Positions 7,765 through 17,048 of a stretch of DNA of 32,732 bases are shown in pieces. Position 1 is the stretch's first letter. Each line of letters opens with the position of its first letter. A program made the translations under genes and the position numbers. The notes under the pieces were generated by a model that was given only the letters and a program-made list of their open reading frames with translations, did no database searches and was not told where the DNA came from. Origin of the DNA: Chryseobacterium sp. 39-10 (lineage in GTDB: Bacteria > Bacteroidota > Bacteroidia > Flavobacteriales > Weeksellaceae); assembly GCA_001898255.1 (NCBI GenBank), contig MKTK01000015.1, forward strand, positions 76,802 to 109,533, read 5' to 3'.

Positions 7765-8760
7765 ATGGCAATTTTAACATTTATTAAACCCGATAAGGTA
7801 ATCCTTCTCAATTCTGATGATTTCAAAGGTAAATTTGAATTCAGACCATTAGAACCAGGATTTGGATTAACAATCGGTAATGCTTTGAGAAGAGTTTTGC
7901 TTTCTTCTCTGGAAGGATATGCTATCTCATCTATCAAAATAGAAGGCGTAGAGCACGAATTTTCAACTATTCCGGGCGTAATCGAAGATGTGACAGAAGT
8001 TATTCTGAACCTTAAACAATTACGACTAAAAGCTAAAACCGAAAATGCAACAGCAGAAACAGTAGTAGCTAAAGTATCCGGACAAACTGTCGTTACTGCA
8101 GGTGATTTAGGAAAATCAATCTCCGGATTCGAAGTATTGAATCCAGACTTGGTGATCTGCACCCTGAACAAAAGCGTTAAGTTTGAAATTACTTTCAATA
8201 TTGAAAAAGGAAGAGGTTATGTTCCATCAGAACAAAACAAATCGAACAATGCTCCTATAGGTACCATTGCCATCGACTCTATCTTTACACCAATCAAGAA
8301 AGTACAATATGCTGTTGAGAATTACCGTGTAGAGCAAAAAACAGACTATGAAAAATTGGTATTGGATATTGAGACCGATGGATCAATCAGTCCTCAGAAT
8401 GCTTTAACAGAAGCATCTAAGATATTGATCTATCACTTCATGCTTTTCTCTGACGAAAGAATTACGTTAGAAACAGAAGCCGTGAAAGCGTCCATCCAAT
8501 ACGATGAAGAAACTTTACACACCCGTCAGCTTTTGAAGTCTAAACTTACCGATATGGATTTATCTGTAAGAGCACTTAACTGCCTGAAAGCAGCGGAAGT
8601 GGAAACACTGGGTGAACTGGTTTCTTACACCAAGTCTGATTTGATGAAATTCAGAAATTTCGGTAAAAAATCTTTAACAGAATTAGAAGAATTAGTGCAT
8701 GCAAAAGGTCTTAACTTCGGTTTCGACGTTGCAAAATATAAATTAGACGCTGATAAATAA
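7765..8760 (+). CDS. rpoA: RNA polymerase alpha subunit
   Basis: This encodes a 331-residue alpha subunit. The chosen ATG gives [20 protein letters not shown], the Bacteroidetes-type N-terminus. The frame is open 135 bases further upstream, but that overlaps rpsD and adds non-homologous residues. The N-terminal dimerisation and assembly domain has [20 protein letters not shown] and the [13 protein letters not shown] segment. The C-terminal DNA-binding domain has [20 protein letters not shown] and [19 protein letters not shown] spacer of 34 bases separates it from rpsD, and rplQ starts 6 bases downstream. Confidence 0.98.
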   Translation: MAILTFIKPDKVILLNSDDFKGKFEFRPLEPGFGLTIGNALRRVLLSSLEGYAISSIKIEGVEHEFSTIPGVIEDVTEVILNLKQLRLKAKTENATAETVVAKVSGQTVVTAGDLGKSISGFEVLNPDLVICTLNKSVKFEITFNIEKGRGYVPSEQNKSNNAPIGTIAIDSIFTPIKKVQYAVENYRVEQKTDYEKLVLDIETDGSISPQNALTEASKILIYHFMLFSDERITLETEAVKASIQYDEETLHTRQLLKSKLTDMDLSVRALNCLKAAEVETLGELVSYTKSDLMKFRNFGKKSLTELEELVHAKGLNFGFDVAKYKLDADK

Positions 8761-8766
8761 AAAACA

Positions 8767-9300
8767 ATGAGACACGGTAAAAAATTCAATCACTTAGGAA
8801 GAACAGCTTCCCACAGAAGCGCACTTCTTTCGAATATGGCTTGTTCTCTTATTGAGCATAAAAGAATCAATACTACTGTTGCTAAAGCAAAAGCTTTAAG
8901 AGTGTATGTTGAGCCCCTGCTTACCAAAGCAAAAGAAGATACTACACATAACAGAAGAACGGTTTTTTCTTACCTGCAAAGCAAAGAAGCGGTTACTGAA
9001 TTGTTCAGAACAGTTGCTCCTAAAATTGCGGAAAGAAACGGTGGATACACCAGAATCATCAAAACCGGATTCAGACCGGGAGACGCTGCAGATACTGCAA
9101 TGATCGAACTTGTAGATTTCAACGAACTTTACAACCCGAATGCTGAAGAGAAAAAAGCAACAAGAAGAAGCAGAAGAGCAACAACAAAAAAGGCAGAGCC
9201 AGTGGCAACTATTCCTGCGAAGGAAGAAGCAAAAGCTGATGAACCTGTTGCAGAAGCTCCAAAAGCTGAAGATGCTACAGAAGATAAAGCTGCTGAATAA
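8767..9300 (+). CDS. rplQ: 50S ribosomal protein L17 (bL17) with long charged tail
   Basis: This encodes L17, 177 residues. The conserved core is about the first 125 ([50 protein letters not shown]). The remaining 50 or so are a low-complexity tail rich in Ala, Lys and Glu (for example [20 protein letters not shown]), probably disordered. Tails of this sort are common in Bacteroidetes L17. It is the last gene of the cluster and is followed 23 bases later by a strong terminator stem. Confidence 0.96.
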   Translation: MRHGKKFNHLGRTASHRSALLSNMACSLIEHKRINTTVAKAKALRVYVEPLLTKAKEDTTHNRRTVFSYLQSKEAVTELFRTVAPKIAERNGGYTRIIKTGFRPGDAADTAMIELVDFNELYNPNAEEKKATRRSRRATTKKAEPVATIPAKEEAKADEPVAEAPKAEDATEDKAAE

Positions 9301-9323
9301 TCGGCTTTTTTCTTATATACCTT

Positions 9324-9355
9324 AAAAAATCATCCAATTTATTGGATGATTTTTT
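9324..9355 (+). terminator. Intrinsic terminator after rplQ
   Basis: A perfect 14-bp stem (9324-9337 pairing with 9342-9355) has the 4-base loop TTTA and ends in a run of six Ts. Core arm: ATCATCCAA. It lies just after the last gene of the ribosomal cluster and is the clear end of that transcription unit. Confidence 0.9.
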
Positions 9356-9402
9356 GTTTTTACCGTGTTTTAATGTTTGCAAAAAATACCTCATTTGCGG
9401 TA

Positions 9403-9433
9403 TTGAATGCTGTAGCAATTTGGTTTAAGTTTG
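9403..9433 (+). promoter_or_regulatory. Bacteroidetes-type promoter upstream of the 9504 lipoprotein
   Basis: A TTG at 9403-9405 is followed by 20 bases and then TAAGTTTG at 9426-9433, fitting the Bacteroidetes consensus TTG-N17-23-TAnnTTTG. Transcription would start near 9440, giving a leader of about 64 bases. This is a consensus match only. Confidence 0.6.
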
Positions 9434-9503
9434 CCTTGTTATTCTTTGAAGAAACAAAAGGAATGCATTTTTTAAACTAATAATTAACTAAAAATTTTTA
9501 ACC

Positions 9504-9986
9504 ATGAAAAAATTATTATTACTAATGGCAGCATTTTTTATGCTCAGCACTGTTATTGTAGGTTGCCAAAGAGACAAAGACGACGACGATGAGGAAGAAG
9601 AAGTGGTAAGAAACAACTCCAGCATTGTTCCCTCACAGTTCCAGGGCCGAAGTAATGTGAAGCTAGGCGCCATCTATGTAGATACCAGGACATTGGAGCT
9701 TGGTGTGTACGATCACGGTACCATTGATGGTGATATTATATCACTGTATGTGAATGGAAAACTTGTGCTCGACAAGTACACGCTGAAGGGACCAGCCGAC
9801 ATCAAGAAAGTAAAAGTAACACTCGATTACACGGGTTACAACTACATCCTGATGTACGCTCATAACGAGGGCTCCATCCCGCCCAATACCTGCACGCTTA
9901 CCGTGAAAGATGCCTCTTCAACCAAGGATTTTGTCTTGGAATCAAACCTTTCCAGCAATGGTGCAGTGGATGTGATAGTAGACTAA
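9504..9986 (+). CDS. Predicted surface lipoprotein, unknown function
   Basis: This encodes 160 residues. A lipoprotein signal peptide (MKKLLLLMAAFFMLSTVIVG then Cys21) is followed at once by QRDKDDDDEEEE, an acidic stretch like the signals that send lipoproteins to the outer surface in Bacteroidetes. The rest is a beta-rich domain of about 110 residues (DGDIISLYVNGKLVLDKYTL, then NEGSIPPNTCTLTV and LESNLSSNGAVDVI). I recognise this pattern in various Bacteroidetes secreted proteins, but cannot name a family. By hand count GC is about 47% over 9601-9900, higher than the flanking genes, with GCC, GGC and AGG codons, a hint of transfer. It has its own promoter and terminator. Function is unknown. 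Confidence 0.8.
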   Translation: MKKLLLLMAAFFMLSTVIVGCQRDKDDDDEEEEVVRNNSSIVPSQFQGRSNVKLGAIYVDTRTLELGVYDHGTIDGDIISLYVNGKLVLDKYTLKGPADIKKVKVTLDYTGYNYILMYAHNEGSIPPNTCTLTVKDASSTKDFVLESNLSSNGAVDVIVD

Positions 9987-10003
9987 TAACCATCTGCTAA
10001 TAG

Positions 10004-10034
10004 AAAAAGCCATTCTCGCGAGTGGCTTTTTTTT
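10004..10034. terminator. Bidirectional terminator between convergent lipoprotein genes
   Basis: AAAAAGCCA (10004-10012) pairs with TGGCTTTTT (10023-10031). An inner CTCG/CGAG stem follows a two-base bulge (TT, 10013-10014). A run of eight Ts follows on the + strand and five on the - strand, so it can stop both the 9504 gene and the opposite gene ending at 10057. Confidence 0.85.
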
Positions 10035-10056
10035 GGTATCAATGAAAGAAGATTTT

Positions 10057-10494
10057 TTATTGACCTCTTGCTTTTTTAAGTTCGATCATATTGTTTCCTT
10101 GTGTGATGGTGACTTTATCGTTCTCTGATTTAATTTCAATATCCTGATTGTGATAAACATGAGTTTTTCCATCAGAATCTTTCTGTGCTGCCACAATCGT
10201 CTTATTATTACTTCGAATACTGATGCTGTTCCCTTTATCCGAATTTTTAAATGTGACCAGTGCGGAAGAACCATCATCCGCAACGTAGCGCTCGGTATGT
10301 TCAGATTCCACAAGATTTCCGTCTTTTACTGTTTTTTCGGCAGAGAAGGTACTATCTGTTTTGCCGTTGTCATCAGTTACCGTTTTTTCAACCTTTTCTT
10401 CCACAATGACATTTTTGTTGCCATCAGTGGATTTTTTGCAGCCGATCATGGTCAATGAAAACAAGGCAGCTGCCATTAGAGATATTTTTTTCAT
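10057..10494 (-). CDS. Putative lipoprotein, unknown function
   Basis: This encodes 145 residues with a typical lipoprotein signal peptide (MKKISLMAAALFSLTMIG, then Cys19). The mature part is very hydrophilic, rich in Lys, Asp, Ser and Thr. It has a strand-like repeated pattern such as EEKVEKTVTDDNGKTDSTFS, TFKNSDKGNSISIRSNNKTI and NDKVTITQGNNMIEL. After the cysteine come KK residues, not an acidic export signal, so it may stay at the periplasmic face. I do not recognise a family. It converges on the 9504 gene and shares its terminator. A TAATTTTG box on the - strand lies only 5 bases before the ATG (plus-strand 10499-10506). Confidence 0.75.
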   Translation of the reverse strand: MKKISLMAAALFSLTMIGCKKSTDGNKNVIVEEKVEKTVTDDNGKTDSTFSAEKTVKDGNLVESEHTERYVADDGSSALVTFKNSDKGNSISIRSNNKTIVAAQKDSDGKTHVYHNQDIEIKSENDKVTITQGNNMIELKKARGQ

Positions 10495-12140
<1,646 letters not shown>

Positions 12141-12152
12141 TAGAAAAAATTT

Positions 12153-12187
12153 ATGGAGAACATCCTAATTTATTTGCTGTTCTCTAT
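12153..12187 (+). terminator. Weak hairpin between eno and gltA
   Basis: A 10-bp stem (12153-12162 with 12178-12187, one G-T wobble) has a 15-base loop. A pyrimidine stretch CTCTTTT follows in place of a clean T-run. It could be a leaky terminator or a processing site. No promoter box was found for gltA in the gap. Confidence 0.4.
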
Positions 12188-12222
12188 CTCTTTTCATAAT
12201 TTAGTCGAAAATTAAATACAAA

Positions 12223-13509
12223 ATGTCAGACAATAAAGTTGTTTTGAACTACGATGGTAAAGCATACGAATATCCCATTGTAGATAGCACAATCGGCGAC
12301 AGGGGAATTGATATCTCCAAATTGAGAGATCAAACCGGTCTTATTACCATGGATTTAGGGTACAAAAATACCGGTGCCACCATCAGTGAAATTACTTATC
12401 TTGATGGAGACAAAGGTGAATTGTACTACCGAGGTTACCCGATTGAACAAATCGCAGAAAAATCAAATTTTTCAGAAGTCATGTACCTTTTGCTTAATGG
12501 CGAGCTACCTACCAAACAGGAGTTCGAGCATTTCGAAGAAAAAATAAAAGAGTACAACTGGGTCGCAGAAGAAATGAAGAAAATCTTGGATGTTTTTCCT
12601 CGTTCTGCACACCCTATGGGAGTTCTTTCTGCACTTACCTCTGCACTTACCGCTTTTAATCCGCGGGCAGTTAACGTAAAATCCAAAGAAGATATGGAGC
12701 ACGCAGCTGAATTGCTGATTGCTAAATTCTCGCACCTTTGTGCTTGGACCTACAGAAAAACGCAGGGGTTATCCATCAATCATGGTGATAACAGCTTAAA
12801 TTATGTAGAAAATTTCTACAGAATGACATTCAGAATGCCCAACCAAAAATTTGAATTGGATCCTGTTATTGTCGGCGCTTTAGACAAGTTATTAATTCTG
12901 CATGCAGATCACGAGCAAAACTGTTCTACCTCAACCGTTAGAATGGTTGGCTCTGCACATACCGGGCTTTTTGCGTCTATTTCTGCAGGGGTATCCGCAC
13001 TTTGGGGGCCACTTCATGGTGGAGCCAATCAAGCGGTTATTGAAATGCTCGAATTGATCAATAACGACGGTGGTAATGTTGAAAAATACGTTCAAAAAGC
13101 CAAAGACAAAGAAGATAGCTTCCGTTTAATGGGCTTCGGGCACCGTGTTTACAAAAACTTCGATCCGCGTGCTAAAATCATCAAAAAAGCAGCAGACGAT
13201 ATTTTAGATAAACTCGGCGTACACGACAAAGCGTTAGATATCGCATTACAATTAGAGAGAGTTGCTCTGGAAGACGATTATTTCGTAGAAAGAAAACTCT
13301 ATCCAAACGTAGATTTTTATTCAGGTATTATTTACCGGGCTTTGGGAATCCCAACCGAAATGTTTACCGTAATGTTCGCATTAGGTCGACTTCCAGGATG
13401 GATTTCTCAATGGAAAGAAATGCGATTGAAAAATGACCCTATTGGCAGACCAAGACAGGTTTATCAAGGTGCTCAAAAGCGCGATTATGTAGAGATGAGC
13501 GCAAGATAA
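12223..13509 (+). CDS. gltA: Citrate synthase
   Basis: This encodes a 428-residue citrate synthase of the GltA type, close to the E. coli length. It condenses oxaloacetate and acetyl-CoA to open the TCA cycle. Active-site residues are in place: HADHEQNCSTSTVR (His227, His230), His265 in GPLHGGANQA, His307 in GFGHRVYKNFDPRA and Asp364 in VDFYSGI. The N-terminal domain is complete (MSDNKVVLNYDGKAYEYPIV). A terminator stem follows at 13526. The eno-gltA order is common in Flavobacteriia. Confidence 0.98.
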   Translation: MSDNKVVLNYDGKAYEYPIVDSTIGDRGIDISKLRDQTGLITMDLGYKNTGATISEITYLDGDKGELYYRGYPIEQIAEKSNFSEVMYLLLNGELPTKQEFEHFEEKIKEYNWVAEEMKKILDVFPRSAHPMGVLSALTSALTAFNPRAVNVKSKEDMEHAAELLIAKFSHLCAWTYRKTQGLSINHGDNSLNYVENFYRMTFRMPNQKFELDPVIVGALDKLLILHADHEQNCSTSTVRMVGSAHTGLFASISAGVSALWGPLHGGANQAVIEMLELINNDGGNVEKYVQKAKDKEDSFRLMGFGHRVYKNFDPRAKIIKKAADDILDKLGVHDKALDIALQLERVALEDDYFVERKLYPNVDFYSGIIYRALGIPTEMFTVMFALGRLPGWISQWKEMRLKNDPIGRPRQVYQGAQKRDYVEMSAR

Positions 13510-13525
13510 TTGCACTTCATATGAT

Positions 13526-13563
13526 AAAATTCCCCTTCAGTTCTTATTGGAGGGGAATTTTTT
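13526..13563 (+). terminator. Intrinsic terminator after gltA
   Basis: AAAATTCCCCT (13526-13536) pairs perfectly over 11 bases with AGGGGAATTTT (13551-13561), followed by further Ts. The loop is 14 bases. It ends the eno/gltA unit. Confidence 0.85.
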
Positions 13564-13593
13564 AGGGCAACTTTTCCGGCTGTCACTACTCGC

Positions 13594-13635
13594 TTTTTTT
13601 CTTTTGCCAGCGCATGTCCGGCCAAAAGAAAAAAG
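13594..13635. repeat. Inverted-repeat element upstream of paaZ
   Basis: The 196-base gap between the gltA terminator and paaZ contains a perfect 12-bp inverted repeat: the left arm TTTTTTCTTTTG (13595-13606) pairs with CAAAAGAAAAAA (13623-13634), with a further T-G wobble outside. The loop is 16 bases. Flanking words such as GTCACTACTCGC and CCGTTCCATCCGGGTTGC are richer in GC than ordinary spacers here. The layout resembles interspersed intergenic repeats seen in flavobacterial genomes. That resemblance is recollection, not a search result. Confidence 0.5.
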
Positions 13636-13759
13636 AGCTCAAACATGCCGTTCCATCCGGGTTGCAAAGCGGTACTCATGTCAAGGTTTTTGGCAAATTG
13701 AAAATTTCAGTATCTTAACACACTTTAAAATTCAGGGTCAATCCAAACAAAACACGCCA

Positions 13760-16252
13760 ATGAAACTTAAAAACTATATCGCAGGTCAATGGATAGAAGG
13801 TAGCGGTGAAGGAATTTCGTTATACAACGCTGTCAATGGCGAATTGGTCGCAATTTCTGATACCGAAGGACTAAACTTTGCACAAGCTTTAGAATATGGC
13901 AGAACTTTAGGGTACAAAAATCTTTCTTCCATGACGTTTTATGATCGTGGTCAAATGCTGAAAGATATTGCACTGTACCTTTTAGAGAGAAAAAAAAAAT
14001 ACTACAAGCTTTCCTACAAAACCGGAGCAACGCACGCGGATTCCTGGGTGGATATTGAAGGTGGTTTAGGAACATTTTTCACCTATTCTGGCTTGGCCAA
14101 AAGAATGCTGCCAAACACAACATTTTGGGTGGATGGCGATGTTCAAAAGCTTTCACCGAATGGAACGCATTTAGGGACACATATTTTAACACCTTCAGAA
14201 GGGGTTTCAGTTCAAATTAACGCTTATAATTTCCCAGTTTGGGGAATGCTGGAGAAACTGTCGACGTCTTTGTTGGCCGGAGTTCCGAGTGTGGTGAAAC
14301 CTTCACCTTTTGGTTCGTATTTAACCTACGAGGTTTTCAAAGACATGATTGAAAGTGGTTTCCTTCCCGAAGGAGCAATTCAGCTGATTTGTGGTGAACC
14401 TGGAAATGTTTTGGAGTATATCCAGGATGGCGATTCTGTTTTATTTACAGGATCTGCACGAACAGGAAGAAAATTAAAATCACTTCCCAATATCGCAGGT
14501 GGAGCCGTTCGCTTCAACATGGAAGCCGATTCTTTGAATGCTTCTATTTTAGGTTTAGACGCAAAACCGGGAACTCCCGAATTTGATTTGTTCATCAAAG
14601 AAGTTCGCAATGAAATGACCACAAAAGCGGGGCAAAAATGCACTGCGATTCGTAGAATTATCGTCCCTGAACATTGGGTGGGCGATGTTCAAAATGCATT
14701 GTCAAAAGCATTAGATCAAGTAAAAATCGGGAATCCTCTTTCTCGCGAAACTCGAATGGGTTCTTTAGTTGGAAAGCAACAATACGACGAGGTTCAGAGA
14801 AAAATCGATATTTTAAAATCAGAAACCGAACTTATCTACGACGGCAAACAAGAATTAATCGATGCTTCGTTTGATTCGGGAGCGTTTATGACACCGAAAT
14901 TATTTTTAAACGATTCTCCGTTTACCAAAAATATATCTCACGATGTGGAAGCTTTCGGTCCTGTTTCGACGATTATGCCGTACAAAGATGCGGAGGAAGC
15001 TGCTGCATTAGCAAAACGAGGAAAGGGAAGTTTGGTTTCATCTATCATTTCTCACGACGAAAATTTCATTGCAGAAACTGCTTGGAAAATAGCATCTCAA
15101 CATGGTAGAATTTTCGTTTTGAACAGAGATAACGCCAAAGAAAGCACAGGTCATGGTTCTCCGTTGCCAACATTGATGCATGGTGGTCCTGGTAGAGCGG
15201 GCGGTGGCGAAGAAATGGGCGGATTGAGTGGTCTTCATTTCTTCCTTCAAAAAACGGCAATTCAAGGTTCGCCAGATGTTTTGACGGCCATTACAAAAGT
15301 ATATACGCCAGGAGCTGAGAAAAAATATTCTGACAAACATCCTTTTCAAAAATTCTTTGAAGAAGTGGAAGTTGGTGATTCTTTAGAAACAGCAGGCAGA
15401 ACGGTTACAGAAGGAGATATCGTTAATTTCTCGAATGTTTCTTGGGATCATTTCTATGCGCACACCGATGCGACTTCGCTTTCCGGAACCATTTTCGATG
15501 AGAAGGTGGCGCATGGATACTTCATTCTTTCCGCGGCGGCAGGACTGTTTGTTTCTGGCAAAAAAGGTCCAGTTATTGCAAATTACGGACTGGAAGAATG
15601 TTCGTTTTTAAAACCCGTTTATTCTGGCGATACGATTACCGTTTATTTAACAGCAAAAGAGAAAATTAATCGTGGCGTTAAAGGAAGAAATATTCCTTCT
15701 GGTGTGGTGAAATGGTTGGTAGAAGTGGTTAATCAACGTGATGAGTTGGTTTGCGTAGCCACGATTTTGACTTTGGTGGCGAAAAAGTCTCCGTTTCTGG
15801 ATTTTAAAGTGAAATCTATTGAAAAATTACTAAGCAATTTAACCGAAAATTCAGATAGAAAATTTGGCGAAATGAGTCCGCAACAAATGGTCGAACATTT
15901 GGAGGAGGTTCTTAGCAATGGTTTTGGGAATTTGAAGGCAGAAGATTTTGCTGAAATTCCGGCGGAACAGTTGGGAAAACTACAAGATTGGCTCTACACC
16001 GACCAAAAGATACGTCCAGGTGCCAAATATCCTTTATTGAGGGAAGGAGAAGAAATGCGCCTGAGACATAAAGATTTGGATGAAGCGAAAGCGAAATTGA
16101 TGGAAACAATGAAAGAATTTTTAATCTATTATCGTGTAAATCCAAAGGCAGAGCATTTTCACCCAAGATTCGGGACTTTGAACAAAGAAATGATGGAACT
16201 CTTCCATAGAAAGCATTTTACCCATCATTTTGAACAGTTTAATTTAATCTAA
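13760..16252 (+). CDS. paaZ: PaaZ-type bifunctional aldehyde dehydrogenase/MaoC hydratase with DinB-like tail
   Basis: This encodes 830 residues in three parts. Residues 1 to about 520 are a PaaZ-type aldehyde dehydrogenase, with Glu255 in NMEADSLNA and Cys294 in GQKCTAIRRI as catalytic residues. Residues about 530-680 are a MaoC-type hydratase with the Asp563...His568 pair in WDHFYAH. In PaaZ these open oxepin-CoA and oxidise the resulting semialdehyde in phenylacetate breakdown. Residues about 690-830 resemble the DinB-like DUF1569 family (MSPQQMVEHL; HPRFGTLNKE...HHFEQF). E. coli PaaZ (about 680 residues) lacks this part. The ATG giving MKLKNYIAGQWIEG is chosen; the frame runs further upstream through non-coding sequence. 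No paaABCDE genes lie nearby. Confidence 0.88.
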   Translation: MKLKNYIAGQWIEGSGEGISLYNAVNGELVAISDTEGLNFAQALEYGRTLGYKNLSSMTFYDRGQMLKDIALYLLERKKKYYKLSYKTGATHADSWVDIEGGLGTFFTYSGLAKRMLPNTTFWVDGDVQKLSPNGTHLGTHILTPSEGVSVQINAYNFPVWGMLEKLSTSLLAGVPSVVKPSPFGSYLTYEVFKDMIESGFLPEGAIQLICGEPGNVLEYIQDGDSVLFTGSARTGRKLKSLPNIAGGAVRFNMEADSLNASILGLDAKPGTPEFDLFIKEVRNEMTTKAGQKCTAIRRIIVPEHWVGDVQNALSKALDQVKIGNPLSRETRMGSLVGKQQYDEVQRKIDILKSETELIYDGKQELIDASFDSGAFMTPKLFLNDSPFTKNISHDVEAFGPVSTIMPYKDAEEAAALAKRGKGSLVSSIISHDENFIAETAWKIASQHGRIFVLNRDNAKESTGHGSPLPTLMHGGPGRAGGGEEMGGLSGLHFFLQKTAIQGSPDVLTAITKVYTPGAEKKYSDKHPFQKFFEEVEVGDSLETAGRTVTEGDIVNFSNVSWDHFYAHTDATSLSGTIFDEKVAHGYFILSAAAGLFVSGKKGPVIANYGLEECSFLKPVYSGDTITVYLTAKEKINRGVKGRNIPSGVVKWLVEVVNQRDELVCVATILTLVAKKSPFLDFKVKSIEKLLSNLTENSDRKFGEMSPQQMVEHLEEVLSNGFGNLKAEDFAEIPAEQLGKLQDWLYTDQKIRPGAKYPLLREGEEMRLRHKDLDEAKAKLMETMKEFLIYYRVNPKAEHFHPRFGTLNKEMMELFHRKHFTHHFEQFNLI

Positions 16253-16318
16253 AAGAAGTATCAATGAAATTGAGGATGTTCGCAGACTGTTGCATTCCTA
16301 AATTACTACATTTATAGG

Positions 16319-17011
16319 ATGAAAACCTTTGGGCAAAAAGTCGTCGATTATAATAAAAACTTAAAGTATTCCGGAAGCTTGCCGAATGGCTTTGCTGTAC
16401 TCAATCCGTTTTTCGACAATCCGGAAACGATGGTGGTGATGAATGAATTTTACACTAAGTTTTACAATGATAACAAATCTCGAAGATTCATCATTGGCAT
16501 CAATCCCAGTCGCCACGGAGCGGGTGTTACGGGCGTTCCTTTTACCGATACCAAACGACTGGATTCCGAGTGCGGCATTAAAATGAAGTCTGCTCGCACC
16601 CACGAAGTTTCTTCGGTTTTCGTGTACGACATGATTGCCGCTTTTGGAGGCGCTGAGAAATTTTATAAAGAATTTTATATCAATTCGCCATTTCCGTTAG
16701 CCATTGTAAGAAACACTAAAAACGGATATCTCAATGCGAATTATTACGATGAAAAAACACTTTTTGAAGATGTAAAACCTTTCATTATCGAATCCTTGAA
16801 AAATCATATCGCTTTAGGTTTGGATACTTCGGAAGTTTTTATTTTGGGAAAAAAGAATGGGGATTTTCTAAGCAAGATCAACAATGAAGAACACTTTTTT
16901 GATAAGATGACCGTTTTGGAGCATCCTCGCTATATTCAGCAATACAAATCGAAAGAGAAAGAAATGTATATTGACAAGTATTTGTTGGCATTTCATTCTT
17001 CACAACTCTAA
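16319..17011 (+). CDS. SMUG-like uracil-DNA glycosylase family protein (DUF4918-type)
   Basis: This encodes 230 residues of the uracil-DNA glycosylase superfamily, close to the SMUG2/DUF4918 group found in Bacteroidetes. Motif 1 is GINPSRHGAGVTGVPFTD (residues 60-77), the SMUG-type GxNPG variant. The second motif is HPRYIQQYK (202-210), at the position of HPS in other glycosylases. A substrate-pocket Asn is likely in GYLNANYYD (about 136-144). The expected role is removal of uracil or related damaged bases from DNA. It sits between paaZ and a crotonase gene, 66 and 37 bases away, in the same direction. That is not an obvious functional link. Activity is inferred. Confidence 0.8.
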   Translation: MKTFGQKVVDYNKNLKYSGSLPNGFAVLNPFFDNPETMVVMNEFYTKFYNDNKSRRFIIGINPSRHGAGVTGVPFTDTKRLDSECGIKMKSARTHEVSSVFVYDMIAAFGGAEKFYKEFYINSPFPLAIVRNTKNGYLNANYYDEKTLFEDVKPFIIESLKNHIALGLDTSEVFILGKKNGDFLSKINNEEHFFDKMTVLEHPRYIQQYKSKEKEMYIDKYLLAFHSSQL

Positions 17012-17048
17012 TTTTAAGTCATAACTCATACCTAATCATTTTGTTTAA

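Noticed and set aside
7761-8198. 145-codon open frame antisense to rpoA
   Set aside because: It is a by-product of rpoA codon use and has no family match.
13547-13759. In-frame extension of 71 codons upstream of the paaZ ATG
   Set aside because: It runs through the gltA terminator and the inverted-repeat element, encodes residues unlike any aldehyde dehydrogenase, and the family N-terminus begins at 13760.
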